Shown here: positions 1 to 16,085 of the stretch, one piece after another
Layout: every line of letters starts with the position of its first letter
Numbering within the stretch: the first letter of the stretch is position 1
Source: Cacajao melanocephalus
Lineage: Eukaryota > Chordata > Mammalia > Primates > Pitheciidae
Length of the DNA: 64,000 bases
Reading direction: 5' to 3'
Assembly (NCBI GenBank): GCA_963573385.1
Contig: CAUYLG010038326.1
Span: 1-64,000, forward strand
The notes under the pieces: model-generated
Told to the model about the DNA's origin: nothing
Database searches by the model: none
What the model saw: only the letters and a program-made list of their open reading frames with translations
Program-made: the position numbers and the translations under genes

Positions 1-145
1 TAATTTGCACTCCCACCAACAGTTTGAAAGTGTTATTTCTTCACATCCTCTCCAGCATCTGTTGTCTCCAGGTTTTTTAATGATCGCCATTCTAATTGGT
101 GTGACATACTCAATTTCATATGAATATTGGTAAATGATAAGTGTC
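1..145 (-). repeat. L1 3'-part fragment, antisense, cut by the window edge
   Basis: The sequence reads as the reverse complement of the L1 ORF2 3' region (actcccaccaaca, tcctctccagcatctgttg, ccattctaattggtgtga). The right limit is approximate because similarity decays after about 112. Confidence 0.8.
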
Positions 146-695
146 TGTGTCTATGTAGAAAGGACTAAATTGCAATCAGTATATGAATTTTGTTTTAACT
201 TTTTAATATTCTTGTTACAAAGATATCATTAAGTGTTTAAGAAGAGATCTAATTAAATAAATTGGAATTATCTTTTCTTTTAAATGTATCTTAATAAAGC
301 CCTGTCTATTAGGGAAATATCAGAACTTTATTAGTAATCATTTCTATATTATGCTGAAAATAACCTTTTTAAACTCTACTTAATTTATTTCATGCAAAGA
401 TTTAACAAAAGATTCAGTAAAGTTTGGCAAAAATTGGTACATAAACTCATATACGTAAAGATCCACATGTTCTAAAATTTTCTCTCAGAGCCAAATGTAA
501 ACTACACATATAAAAACATAAGAAATATTTCCATAAGCCCCATGGTTTTATATCATTACTTTATTCTTATGAGTTTGTTTTATAGCTTTAGTCAAAAAAT
601 ACAAGATGAGATTTGTTAATATACACAAAATTTTGTTTTTCAATGTATTCATGTTGAATAATTAGGTTGTGCGCCACATAATTTAATAAATTTTT

Positions 696-987
696 GGCCG
701 GGTGCAGTGGCTCATGCCTGTAGTCCCAGCACTTTGGGAAGCCGAGGTGGGTGGATCATGAAGTCAGGAGTTCAAGACAGCCTGGTCAAGAGGGTGAAAC
801 CCTATCTCTACTAAAAATGCAAAAATTGGCCAGGCATGGTGGTGGGCGCCTGTAATTCCAGCTACTTGGGAGACTGAGGGAGAGAATTGCTTAAATCCGG
901 GAGGCGGACATTGCAGTGAGCTGAGATCGCACCACTGTACTCCAGCCTGGGCGACAGAGCAAGACTCTGTCTCAAAAAAAGAAAAAC
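696..987 (+). repeat. AluS (Sc-like), full length
   Basis: Starts ggccgggtgcagtggctcat, contains both arms and the A-rich linker, and ends in an A-rich tail. The segment gatcatgaagtcaggag lacks the ct of most AluS copies, which is Sc-like. Several CpG sites are decayed. Confidence 0.95.
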
Positions 988-1680
988 ATTTTTATGTGAT
1001 AAAAATAGTTTAAGTGGTAATAACTGCCTATAAAATAGCTTCACACTTATTCAGATTTGAATTACCTGTTGACTTGAGTAAGTAATTATAATTTTGTCCT
1101 AACACTATGTAACATATGGTGTTTACCTTCTTCTCAAGAGCTCCTTGAGGGAAAACAGTGCACAGAAACATCAATATAAATAGTGATTTAAGAAACCAAT
1201 GAAAAATATTTACAAAGATTAATGGTAGTTAATAGGATATTAAATAGTTGTTAAAGCATTTGACTTTGTCTTATTGGATTATTGACTTATGAGGTTATTT
1301 TTTGTTTCTTTGGTGTTGGCATTGTTATGTAATGTCTGTGAGTAATCTGTTTTCCAAATGGAAGTTTAGTTTTTTAATTATATTTCATTTTAAGCTATAC
1401 GTTCCTTTTTCTGAACAACAAAGCATTATTTTACATCTATGTTTATATTTTAGACTTTAGATAACCTAGCAAATTTTTTGAAAATTAAAAAGTATGGGAT
1501 ATAAGATTTGTTTTAAAACCTTATAAGTTATAAATCTATTAAAAATTCTAGTGTATTTAGGTGTAATTTGAAAATGGACGATATTCCAAATGTTTGCTCA
1601 AAAATTATTTGTTTGGAATGTTTTCCCTGCTAAGCTACAAAGTTGCTTTGAACACATGGTTTATCTAAAAGGTAGCTATA
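988..1680. other. AT-rich sequence, nothing recognised
   Basis: No open frame, repeat family or motif that I can support. Confidence 0.5.
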
Positions 1681-1684
1681 TTAC

Positions 1685-1850
1685 AAGCTTTACTGAGCAC
1701 TTCCAATGGGCTAGACACATTTTAACGTGTTTTACATGTGCTTTTCTGAGGAAAACTTTACAGCAACTCCGTGATTTAAGCTAGGCATTTTCAACCTCAT
1801 TTTCTATGAGGAGAAACAGATTCAAATAATTCCATACATTCAGTATGCCT
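1685..1850 (-). repeat. MIR, antisense, diverged
   Basis: Order of motifs follows the MIR reverse complement: tactgagcacttccaatggg, an acatgtg block, then cctcattttctatgaggagaaacag. Divergence is high, so the limits are approximate. Confidence 0.55.
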
Positions 1851-2234
1851 CCAATAAATGCCAGAACCAAATTGATTTCAAAACTCATGCCTTTAAGTAC
1901 TATCTACGCTACTTCTCTAATAGCATATATATATTTCTTTTACAATTGCAATGAACCTTTCTGTTTCTGTGGAATAATTCATTACATATTTTGCATTGGC
2001 ATTTAAGAAACACTGTATTCTGAATTCATAGAAGAGGAGAGTCTAACTTTATGTAGGTTACTTCCAAGGGCTTAGATAATGTGGGCCTGAGTCATTTGTT
2101 AACCTACATTTGAATCAGCTAGGTAGGTAATATTTATAGTTTTACTATTACAAATTTTGGTGCTACAATTTTTAGTCAGTCCTTTTCCAAGCACTGGGGG
2201 CAGTTTACTTCCTGGGAGGTAAAAGTGTTGGGGT

Positions 2235-2545
2235 TTGATCTGGAGTGATATGAACCAGTGTGTAAACCTGTATTTCTCTTTATCTCACTTCTTCCCTGTG
2301 CACCCTATTCTCCAGATATATTCATTTCCTGGGTGATTTTATCCCATCTATGGACTGATGCCTTTCAATTATTTATCTCCTTCTCAGATTTCTCTAAGTT
2401 TCAGATTCAGATATTCGGTTACTTACTCAGATATCTCCACGTGGATGGCTACCAGGAATCTCCATATTGATAAAACATTTGATTCTCATCCCATGATACC
2501 TGCTTTGCTTTTTTAAATTTATTCCTATCCAGTTATCCAAATCTC
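2235..2545 (+). repeat. L2-like segment (5' part)
   Basis: Pyrimidine-rich text with the block tatctccacgtggatgg and later ctcagtaaa matches the internal L2 layout recalled from other copies. It lies upstream of, and in the same orientation as, the L2 3' part at 3110-3880, so both may be one element split by the sequence at 2600-3040. Confidence 0.5.
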
Positions 2546-2599
2546 AATACGATTTTCCAATCTCAGTAAATATTTTATTTACCTCTTCATTGTGTAAAA

Positions 2600-3040
2600 A
2601 TGAAAAATAATTTCTTCCTCAGTCCTCATAAGTTGTCAGTTGGAACAAAAGGAAGATTAACAAGAGAAACACAGTGTTTTCGCATGTGCACTGCACACAT
2701 GATGCGGAAGAAACCTCAACAAAGCAGTGGCTTAGAACTTCTGGCTTATATAGCGTCTTCAACAAAGAACAGTAAATTCGTAGAGAAATTACAGAACAAG
2801 CGAAAGAGGTTTTGGTTTTGGGAGAAAACTAATGCTTTCAGGATTCTTTGTAGATTCCCCTGTTGCCTCTCTAAGCTGATAAGCCTCAGAATTGTCTCTG
2901 GTAAGGGAGAACTCATATCCTGCCTTTAGGCAGAAGAAAAAAGAGAAGGTATGGAGAACTTTCTTCCCATTTACTTCTCCTTTAATTGCCTTCAGGTAAA
3001 AATAAATTTTATGTCAAAGAGGCATATTTTGGGATGGCAT
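2600..3040. repeat. Possible unassigned retroelement between two L2 pieces
   Basis: This block interrupts two same-strand L2 pieces and ends in a tract resembling LTR or L1 3' UTR text (aataaattttatgtcaaagaggcatattttggga). A 109-codon open frame (2600-2929) has no recognisable motif and is probably chance. I could not assign a family. Confidence 0.3.
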
Positions 3041-3109
3041 TTTGGTTTGAGAGAGAGAGAGGAATAGAAATTCATCAATTTTTCTTATTCCTTCTCACAC
3101 CCATTCCAT

Positions 3110-3880
3110 GAGAAATTCTGTGAGCTCTGTGTTGAAAATATATACATATATTCCAAATTTGCCTATTTCTTCCATGTATGCTATTATCAGTAGCATTTCT
3201 CCCTTAGACTACTGCAGTGGTTTCTTTGTTCTCACTCTTGTCTCCCTTGTAATCCATTTTCCACATGGGAGCCAGAATGATCTTTTTAAAAAATAAATTG
3301 GACTGTGTCATTCCCCGCTTAAAACACTCCAGTGCCTTCACATCAAACACAAGATTAAAGTGAAACTGCTCTCTAAGTCCTTACATGTTCTAGCCCATGG
3401 CCACTTTTCTGATCTCATCTCTGATTTCTCTTGCATATCTTTTCTAGATCTGGCAATGCTGGCCTTCATGTTGTTCCTCAAACATACGAAGTTTTCTCCT
3501 TCATCAGGATAGTCATACTAATGTTTTATTCTGTCTGCATCATCCTTTCTCCACATTACCATATAGCTCATTCTATCACTGTATTTAAGAATTTGCAATC
3601 ATATCAGCTAATCAAAGGAGACTTCCCTAACTACCCTTCTAGAATAGCTACCATATTCAACTTCATTCCCTGCTTTGTTTTTCTTCATAGTACTTATTAT
3701 TTTTCATAGCACAAACCCTTTGTGACCTGACATTACATTGTATGCATGTGTTTAAAATCCGTTTTGCTCAGTAAAATATAAATTTAGCATGAGCAGGGAC
3801 TTATTCATCAATGTGTCTCTAGCGCATGCAATAATGACTGGCACAGAAAACCTGTTTAATAAGTTTTTGCTAAATAAAAG
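3110..3880 (+). repeat. L2 3' part
   Basis: Typical L2 blocks appear in order: gccagaatgatctttttaaa, gtcattccccgcttaaaaca, ccttcatgttgttcctc, cagggact near the end, and an aataa-rich tail like the L2 3' terminus. Confidence 0.75.
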
Positions 3881-3907
3881 AATTGTTATTTCATGTTGTA
3901 TTTTAAC

Positions 3908-3939
<32 letters not shown>

Positions 3940-3968
3940 ATAATCTACTCATTTACGTGTGTAGCATA
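3742..3968 (+). repeat. Local duplication, copy A (L2 tail plus TG repeat)
   Basis: Begins atgcatgtgtttaaaatc and runs through the L2 terminus and a TG repeat. Copy B at 4463-4675 shows the same order of blocks, including non-L2 flanks on both sides. Confidence 0.75.
3911..3940 (+). repeat. (TG)n microsatellite
   Basis: About twelve near-uninterrupted TG units at the end of local-duplication copy A. Confidence 0.95.
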
Positions 3969-4462
3969 TATATCTATGCAGAAGGGTAGGGATTTATTAA
4001 GAATATACTAATAAAAACTATGAAAATATGCTATTCTATGATACTCAATTATCTAGTCAAAACATCCTTTGATTGGCAGTGAATTTATTCTGATCCAGTC
4101 CCTATTGTCATGCAGTTTACACAGATGGCATAGAATTAGCCAGACAATTGTGTGTCATTGAAGACACAACCTGGTCCAGAAAAAAGAATCTTGAATTTTG
4201 CCTTAATGCAACCCATTACGGTGAGGTTGCAGTGTCACTCTCCTCAGAAGCGGTGTCCTCTTGTGTATACCTATTTCTTCCCTTAACTGCATCAAATCTT
4301 TTTTCTGACTGGAACATCTTGCTAGCATTTTGAGTACTTTGTTTTAGTAGAAATAGCATTCAGCTGCAAAAATAAGACAGATAAAACAAAAACCGAAAAT
4401 AGTAACTTAAACCCTATTGGATTTAATCTTACACATAAAACATGGTCTGAAAAACAGTCCAG

Positions 4463-4675
4463 ATGCATGTGTTTAAAATCAGTAAAATAGAAGCTTAGCA
4501 TGGGCAGGGACTCATTCATCAATGTGTCTCTAGCTCATGCAACCATTACTGTCACAGAAAACCTGATTAATAAATATTTGCTAAATAAAAAAATTATTTT
4601 TGTTATATTTTAACAGATATGTGTGCGTGTATATATATATATTCTATTCATTTACCTGAGTGTGTATGTGTGAGC
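4463..4675 (+). repeat. Local duplication, copy B
   Basis: Shares with copy A the start atgcatgtgtttaaaatc, the core attcatcaatgtgtctctag, the aataaat tail, ttttaaca, a degenerate TG/TA repeat, and catttac downstream. The offset is about 720 bases. Similarity beyond the L2 end argues for duplication, not two L2 insertions. Confidence 0.7.
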
Positions 4676-8145
<3,470 letters not shown>

Positions 8146-8149
8146 TATA

Positions 8150-8340
8150 ATTATGTTCAAATCCACAGATATATACCCGGTCCCTCTGTAGGTATTGTGT
8201 GAAATTCTGTAAATGATGATAAAATGAGAAAGATGTAGCTACTGTTCTTGAAGAGACTAAAATATAGCGTGTTGAGTAAAAAATAACACAAAAATAGTGT
8301 AATAGGATGTTAAAATAGTGTACTGAGAGAAGTTTATATA
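8150..8340 (-). repeat. L2-like 3' end, antisense, very diverged
   Basis: Blocks such as gtaggtattgtgtgaaattct and ctgttcttgaagagactaaa follow the reverse complement of the L2 3' end. Weak. Confidence 0.3.
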
Positions 8341-8409
8341 TCTCATGGTGATAGCTAAAGTGCAGAATCTGTTTAAGGGGAGAAGGATTAATAATATTTC
8401 ATATTATTG

Positions 8410-8815
8410 TATCTGAATTTTCCCCATTCTGTCATGTTCTTCTAGTCATACCCTATACACTCCTTCCAGTCTCTTTTCTCTGAATCTTCCTTTTGTCTTC
8501 TTACTGGAACATCTTGCACCTCCTTCTAAGCCATCTGTATGACGTTTAGTCATCCTTAAATTCAAAGATCCATTATTAAATTATCTTAGCAGTATTTCTA
8601 GATACCAACAGTTCTTCCCAAGTAGTAGATGTCTTTCTTTTATTTGAATCTTATGTAACTTTCAAAATAAGCTCAGTTATGACACAGCATGGGAATGATT
8701 TCTTATGTGTTTCTCTAATAGATTGTAATTGATCTGAAGGCAAGTATGATGTCTTATTTATATCTGAATCTGATTTTTCAATAAATCTCACCAAATAGAG
8801 AGGATAACTAGAAAA
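8410..8815 (+). repeat. L2, sense, 3' part
   Basis: Contains cttccagtctctt, tagattgtaattgatctgaa, ggcaagtatgatgtcttatt and an aataaatctcacc end, the order seen in L2 3' regions. Confidence 0.5.
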
Positions 8816-10220
8816 CTGCATTTTTAAAAGATATTAAGAATAGGGCAAAATACTACCTCAGTAAAAGTGACCTAATTTTATAAATAAAACAGGGGATTAA
8901 GAAGGAGATGAAATAGTCTCAGAAACAAAATAGCTAGAACCAGAGATGTGCTGGTAAACATTTAATAGTCAGCTCTTTGCAAAGGAAAGAAACAAACAAA
9001 ATAATTGGTAGAATTTATTAATTTCTGTGTTGTTATTGTTGCATCATAGCCAATTTCAAGTTACCAAGTCATGTCTCTGAACTTGGAGTTGGGAGAAGAT
9101 GAGCCCAATCAGCTCTTGCAAGCTAGTACAAGGAAACTCCAGCAAAGAACTCATGAAGAACTAGAAAATTGTCCCTTTTAGTATCCCGCTGTGGTTCTCA
9201 TGATCTCATATTGAGATCTGTATACACAAAGTTGATTTAATTCTTTCTGATAATTTCTATCCTCTTCACCACATATATACCACGGAGATGTACTATTTTT
9301 TTTAATGACCAAATCAAGAGCAAAATTATTAATTTCACAAAATTTACAAAATGTTAGAATTTGATTGACAGAAAATTGCATACATATGGTTAAAGCAGCT
9401 GTATAAAAAACTACTTATATAAATATTTTCTTTAAAATTATTGCATTTTAATATTATAAAAGATTATAAATGAAGTATAAATATTTCACTAAGATGCTTT
9501 ATGGATTTCTTTAGCATTTTTAAGATTTTACTATGAAGAAAATATACCAAGTTAAGACAATCTTTTAAGCCATAATTATTGCCTATTTAAAATAAGACAT
9601 GCAGGATACACAATGAATAAATGAGTAAATAAAGTAATATTACTTTATTCACAAAAGTAGCTGTGAATTCAACCAGTACATTATTTTTTAAAATAATATC
9701 AAGATATGTTCGTGTTTTATATAAATGCTGACTATACATAATTTTATTCTTTTTTAATGTTTGAATTACTGACTATTAATAATAGCTTACAATTAACATC
9801 TAGTAGAAGCAGATATGAGCTAATTTTCCTATCTTATAAAATCTGAAGTCTTTTTCAGTAATGTGAATTTTAATCTTGTCATTTTAGATCTTTTATAGCA
9901 CTTAAATCAAAATTATAAAATTGTTTTTCCTTATTAATATTTGAACAAATAACAAAAAGTAAATCTAATAATATAATTTATCATTTATTAGGACATGGAA
10001 CAATCATTTTGATTAAGCTGTTACCAATTAGTTTATGATAATAACACAAGTAAAAAATTTTAGACTTTCAATGTATGAAAAACAGTTTAAACAAATAGAA
10101 ATATTCTATGTCATTAAGGAACCAAATAGCCTAGTAATTAAAAATATAGGTTTAGAAATAGATCTAAGTTGAATCTACGCTCTGTTTTTTGTTATGGGAC
10201 CGTAGGTAAGTTTTTAAATT
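8816..10220. other. AT-rich sequence, nothing recognised
   Basis: No repeat family or coding signal that I can support. Confidence 0.4.
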
Positions 10221-10224
10221 TGTG

Positions 10225-10470
10225 TATTCACTTCACTTACGAGTGGGTTTGATGCTGAGGTTATAAAAACAAATAAGGCCAACAAAGTCCCTGTATGCAT
10301 GAAACTTTCTGTTTTTTGGCAAATACAAGAAGCAAATACTTATAGTGTGGAAATAGAGAAGTACAGAGAACTGAAGAAATAAAGAGTACGTTGTACTTAA
10401 TCTATTTTCAGAATCAGAAAGTCCTCCTGAGAAAAGTGCTATTTAAGCTGAGACTTGAAGGAAAAATAAA
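10225..10470 (-). repeat. L2 3' end, antisense
   Basis: gatgctgaggttataaaaac, caaagtccctgtatgcatga and gctgagacttgaaggaaa follow the reverse complement of the L2 3' end and 3' UTR. Confidence 0.5.
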
Positions 10471-11291
10471 AATTAGCTAGACGAATGTGAATATATGAAC
10501 TGACAATACCAAGTAAATTTACAGGACTCTAAAATTAAATTAAAATGACACATATAAATTGCTTAACACAGTCTTTGTTAAACAATAGATGCTGAATAAA
10601 TGGTAGATGATGCTGCTGTTACTAAGTATAGTTTGATTCTCTATTAAACTCTCTACCTGCACACTTGTATGGTACTTTACGGTTTTACTTATGACAGAAA
10701 TAGCCTATACTGCTTATACTGTCTGTAAATATACTAAAAACTTAATGAGACCAACAATTTTATCTTATTTATCTTTGTATCTTCATCTGATCCCCCTGCT
10801 TGGAATTTAAACAGATGTTCTTTAAGTCATCCTTAGCAAATACATACATGAATGGATAGAGAAAATACAGATTTTAACCATTAATAGAGAGGTCAAGTTT
10901 TGTGAGTAGATGAAGTATTATTCAGTAAATAAAATATAGTTATACTCCCACTTCTACCAGTCATTTGGCCTCCGAGTTATAGAATGGGTATGTATAAATT
11001 CTGATTATTTATTCAACCATCCATATGCCAGTGTCTGTAATATATTAATTTCAAATGGTAACAACAACAATGCACTGATTTAGTCTGTTGGATCTGAGTA
11101 AGCATATTTTTTAGGAGTTCATGCCTATAAACATTATCTGAAATTGGAAAAGAATCTGACACAAAGCTTCCCTAAACCCAGTGCTTTGTTGGGTGCTCAT
11201 TAAATAACTGAATTTTAATGGTGAGTGCATTCTTTTTCCTTCTGGGTCTTTGTAAGAATACCAGATTAGAAATGAAGTGAATTTCAGAGTG

Positions 11292-11331
11292 CTGTAAATG
11301 ACCAAAGTGAGAAGAGATGGCTCACACCAAG
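11292..11331 (+). repeat. 40-bp direct repeat, copy 1
   Basis: Matches 12486-12525 with two mismatches. Weaker similarity continues past the right end. Confidence 0.9.
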
Positions 11332-11509
11332 AGAATCAGCTGATTCTTTAGCCATTTCTTAAGGAGGCTGACAAATTGACTGAAGCACAATCAAGAAAGG
11401 TCAAATTATGATTATCTGATTATTCTAAAAGGTTAAGGAAATATAAAAACATATAAAGAAAGTAATTTCAGAAACTACCAACATAAAAAGTTTTAACATT
11501 TTAGGAGAC

Positions 11510-11874
11510 TGATTTGGTTTGGCTGTGTCCCCACCCAAATCTCATTTTGAATTGTAGTTCCCATAATCCCCACATGTCATGGGAAGGACCCAATGGGAGG
11601 TAATTGAATCATAGAGGTGGTTACCTCCATGCTGTTTTTTTGATAGTGAGTGAGTTTTCATGAGATCTGATGGTTTTATAACTTCTTGTACTCGGCACTT
11701 CTCCTTGCTGCTGCCATGTGAAGAAGGACATGTTTGCTTTCCCTTTCACCATGATTATACATTTTCTGAGGCTCCCCAGCCCTGCTGAATTGTGAGTCAA
11801 TTAAACCTCTTTCCTTTATAAGTTACCCAGTCTTGGATATGTTTTTATCAGCAGCATAAGGACAAACTAATACA
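11510..11874 (+). mobile_element. Solo THE1/MST-type LTR (ERVL-MaLR)
   Basis: Begins tgatttggtttggctgtgtc and ends in ...aatac-a, with the MaLR blocks aattgaatcat, gatagtgagtgag and caattaaacctctttcc. A perfect 5-bp target duplication GAGAC flanks it at 11505-11509 and 11875-11879. No internal region is present, so it is a solo LTR. Confidence 0.95.
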
Positions 11875-12182
11875 GAGACAAACTTAAGTTATATGAATTA
11901 CTTGTTGGTTCTCCCTAGTTGAATCACTATTTTTGCACACCGAGAACTGCCTTCTCCCTGCCCTCCTAGTATCATCTCTTGTGCTACCAACTAAAACATT
12001 TCTGTACAGCAAAGCCGTAGTTATCACTTACGAATAAAACTTGGATTATGCATCACCTCTGTAAATTGTTTATGGCTTCTAATAGTGCTTAGGTAAAAGC
12101 TCCAAATCCTTTTTGTTATTTCAACATGAAAATAAGCATACCAGCTTTAGTGTGATATGAAAAAATACACATAGTGAGCAGA

Positions 12183-12485
12183 AAACGGTTCTCCCAAGTT
12201 ATCATGCCTTAATCCCTGGAGCTTCTGTATGTTACCTTACTTGAAAATAAAAGGATTCTTTGCAGATGTGATCAAATTAAAGATCTTGAGATGAGGAGAT
12301 TATCTTAGTGTATGTGGGTGGGTCCTAAATGCAACCACAAATGTGATTATAAGAAAGAGACAGATTTGACACAGACAGAAAAAGAGGAGGCAGTGTGACA
12401 ATGGAGGCAGAGATTGAAGTGATGCATTGAGGAGCCAAGGAATGTAAGCAGCTATCAGAGCCTCAAGGAGGCAAGAAACAGATTC
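12183..12485 (+). mobile_element. MLT1-family LTR fragment
   Basis: Contains ttctttgcagatgtgatcaa, gatcttgagatgaggagat, acaatggaggcagagattga and gaggcaag, as in MLT1D-like LTRs. The 3' end is lost exactly where the second copy of the 40-bp direct repeat begins. Confidence 0.75.
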
Positions 12486-12525
12486 CTGTAAATGGCCAAA
12501 GTGAGAAGAGATGGCTTACACCAAG
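12486..12525 (+). repeat. 40-bp direct repeat, copy 2
   Basis: Copy of 11292-11331 joined directly to the broken MLT1 LTR. A further block near 12562-12600 resembles 11974-12010, with the sequence between (including the solo LTR) missing. Confidence 0.85.
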
Positions 12526-12678
12526 GTTAGACATTAAAACAGCAGCCAATTTCTGTAATCATTTCTTGTACTACCAACCAAAACAATTCTCTACACTGAG
12601 AAATTTCATAATGTTCCTTATGAGTTTACATGTTTTCATGATACAAACTAGGGAACCCACTGTCAGAGATAGGGGCTT

Positions 12679-12706
12679 AGTGCCACCTATTGAGTGCCAC
12701 CTATTA
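12679..12706 (+). repeat. Two-copy 14-bp tandem repeat
   Basis: agtgccacctattg is followed at once by agtgccacctatta. Confidence 0.85.
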
Positions 12707-13073
12707 AATCATGGAGGCCTCGTGGGTGGTAAGAGGTCAAGCAGTAGACTACTAATCTACACAGCCTGGATGATTTGGGAGCAGAACCATTTGTCCCTGG
12801 CACTTCATGCAGATTCCACTCTTTATAGGAGCCAATGAAGCAAACAGATGCACACAAAAACAATATTAAAATCGTTTTAATATTTTCACAATTAAATTAA
12901 TTTTGACTCCAAGTGCTCATCCTTTAGTTGTGGTAAGAAATATAACCTCAGTTATTTCTGGGTTGTCTCAACAACAGCTTTGTCAGTGTCCTGAGATTTT
13001 ACAAATAATGTATCCATTGGAAAATCCCATCTAGGTGTTGGTAATCAGTTCACACAGCATGTCAACCATTTAG

Positions 13074-13120
13074 GTCCCACAGCTCTGCCTGTTTATGTCC
13101 CACAGCTCTGCCCATTTCAT
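13074..13120 (+). repeat. Two-copy 23-bp tandem repeat
   Basis: gtcccacagctctgcctg recurs 23 bases later as gtcccacagctctgccca. Confidence 0.85.
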
Positions 13121-15930
13121 ACCATGCTACAGATATAGCACTTTGGAAATAACTAGAAACTCCTCTGCCTAGGATCTAGCTCATTAAGTCAAGAGTGAAC
13201 AAATTAGCTCTTCCTCAATGAGTCTTTGCCACCTCCCCAGATGATGCCAGGAGCAAGCACTAAGTCTCCTTTGCTCACTGAACCAGTACACTTCTTCTGT
13301 TATCTACTTTAGGAATTTTTTCTCATTTCCTGGCCATCCATTTTTCAAATGTTTTCTTAAAACATTTTGATATCCTCTGCATTAGCTTTTCAAGATGTTT
13401 GGGATTTTATAAAGAGCTTCTAATGTCACATTGATTATTTCAATTAAATCTAGTTTCTTGCTTAAAATGAGAGGAAAGAGGGAAAACATATAAGGAAAAA
13501 CAGACATTTCAGTAGTTCACTAAGATATATTGACTTACCAGGTTTTGTTCTCCTGTAATTTGCTTCTCCTACCACCTCATCCTCTTTTTCAGAGCACCCA
13601 ATATACTTCTAGAACTTGTGCCAAGTCTTCTCTTCCAGGTAGATTGTAAAAATCAATGAGGACAAGCTTGCACTTAACACATGATTATTTAATAAACAAA
13701 TGAGAAATATTTCAGGAGATGATACCACCAAACTCAATGTGTCTTATTTGTTTTTAATAGAATTAGTTTTGACCGATAGAGTATCAGTAGAACTGTAATC
13801 CATGAAGCTATTCATCTGCTATAGAGAAAAATCAATACTTGGTCTTTAAATATGAACATCGTCCTCAATAATAAGACTGAATTTATGGAACATACAAATA
13901 ATACTGACTACTTTTCTTAGGTGTTTTATGCCTGCAGAGACATCAATTGTCATCCAATGATGGTGGTTTTTGGAGTTTAGGTTACATGGAGCATAAGGGC
14001 AAGTCTTATTTAAACAGAAAGAAAAGCAGAGTATTAGTCATAATGTTTTCTCTGTAAGAGTTGAATAATTGAAGTAATATATAAATCTTAAAATATTAAT
14101 TGTTATATTGGCTTTTGCCACTTAAGCAATTATAAGATATAAGACATTTAAAGGAATAATAAAGAAAATTTTATTTATTCTGTTTTAGAAACTTTATTTT
14201 TCTCAACTAGAGAATTAGTTAAAAGCTCCCAACCCATGATTTCCTAAAAAAGTCACATCTAACTTAGATATTGTTAGGAATTTGTGTTCTTTTTTCTGCT
14301 GGCCTGTGTCACTTCCAAATACTTTAATGGATGACATTTTACTGTTAACCAATATGTATTTCTCAATACCTGAAAAACTAACAAGTCATTTTTTAAATTC
14401 AAAATGATATTTCTTTATTCTATGAGGTCTCTCCCTGTTGTGATTCTCCTTTTGTGGCTTATGCCCATTTCTTTTCCCAAATGAGAAGTAGAGAAAAAAA
14501 TCATGACAACCTTGTGTGTCTGCAAGTCTCTGTAAAATGCCTCTGTCCAAGTTTCCTTCCAATCAAGAACATAATTCTTAGCAAACAGGTCACTAACTCA
14601 CTTAAATAACTCTCTGCTATGTTCTTAGAGGAGTTTCTATATCAAACCTTGGTTGGCATTGCATTTAACAAGTTGTACAAGGCCTTTGGGAAACCTGTTT
14701 TTAACAAAAATGGCTTCTTAAATGGGCTTTGATCTCCTTAAAGGATTCTGAAATACTGCATAAAATCCTAATGCACTTAGTAAGAATGCATATATATGTA
14801 GATTTTAAACAGTGAAAGATAAATTTCTTTTCTGCCTCGTTGGGGAGCATCCTAATAAGGATTTTCTTTAAACATTTATTGATCTATTGACCATTTGATA
14901 AACAGATATTTTACTCAAGCCTCCCTCCAGATCTTTGACAATTAAGAAATACCGTAAAAACCTGTTTAGGATTGCATTGTATTCTTATCTGTTAGGATCT
15001 GGAATAGAGATTTGAAGGAGAGTGATCCCATTTTTCCATTTTTTCACCATTATAATTTTTTTGATGCTTACTCTTTGTCAGTCACTCACGATAGGCAGGG
15101 TTGTAAAGTCAATTAAGCTATAGTTTGTTTGCTTCAGGAAATTGTAGACTTGTGAGAAGTGAAGAAAAGAAAAAATAAAGAAAATTTACAATGATAGGCC
15201 AGATTGATACATTGATAAGGCTTATAATAGATTTTTAAGTAAATACAAAAGTCAGACATCTAATTTAGACCAAGAGAGGATAATATTGTGAGTTGAATTT
15301 TATAGAATGAGTTGTATGTTACTGAATAGGGAAAGACTATCCAGAGCAGAAAGATGGATGTGTGGAGGTAAGCATAACCTGTTTGAGAATTTTTAAGAAA
15401 TTTACAACTGTTAGCTGTATGGGTTTCTGTGAGGGGTGGTGGTTGACACCAAAGAGGTTATCAGGAACATTAAAGGCATTGTAGGGAAAAAAGAGAAAGT
15501 GTGTGTGTGTGTGTGTCTATAATTTTAGTTAAGTAACCTAGGAAGGAAATTTTAGAGCATACATTTTTAGAAATTTGGGGACTTGTTATATGCCAAAATC
15601 TAAACAAACCAATCAGTGTCTATCGACAAGCCTACTTATATTTGAACATCACAGATGACTCTTCCTAGTGCAGATGACAACATTTTCTGTGTAAAAATAT
15701 CCTCCTGAAAGTTCTGTTCACATAATTTCCCTAGTTCATATAGAGTGTTCATTATGCAGAAATTTTGTTTACAACTGAATTCTTCAGGATCATGCCTATT
15801 AAGTAACACCAGCTGTAACTAAGTAAAGAGAAGTAAAATATCTGAATGCTCACCCAGAAACTGATCAATATATTTTATTTTAATATATTACTTATATTCA
15901 GTGAATATACAAATAATATGTCGCAAATCA
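13121..15930. other. AT-rich sequence, mostly unrecognised
   Basis: A weak L2-like stretch may lie at 13545-13715, and a short (GT)n at 15499-15516. Nothing else supported. Confidence 0.4.
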
Positions 15931-16085
15931 TTGGCTAGGCATGGTGACTGTGCACCTATAGTCTCAACTACTCAGGAGGCTGAGGCAGGAGAATTGCTAG
16001 AGCCCAGAAGTTCCAGGCTGCAGTAAGCTATGATCATGACACTGCTAGGTGACAGAGGAAGAACATGTCTCTAAAAAATACAAAA
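15931..16085 (+). repeat. Alu-type monomer (FLAM/FRAM or AluJ arm)
   Basis: Single arm: ggctaggcatggtgactgtg, ctactcaggaggctgaggca, then gtgacagagg and an A-rich end. The internal pol III-like part is degraded. Confidence 0.8.

Noticed and set aside
2600..2929. 109-codon plus-strand open frame as a gene
   Set aside because: No domain, no splice or promoter context, and it lies in a block that appears inserted in L2.
3752..3989. Open frames with Thr-His or Cys-Val repeats
   Set aside because: They are translations of the TG microsatellite.
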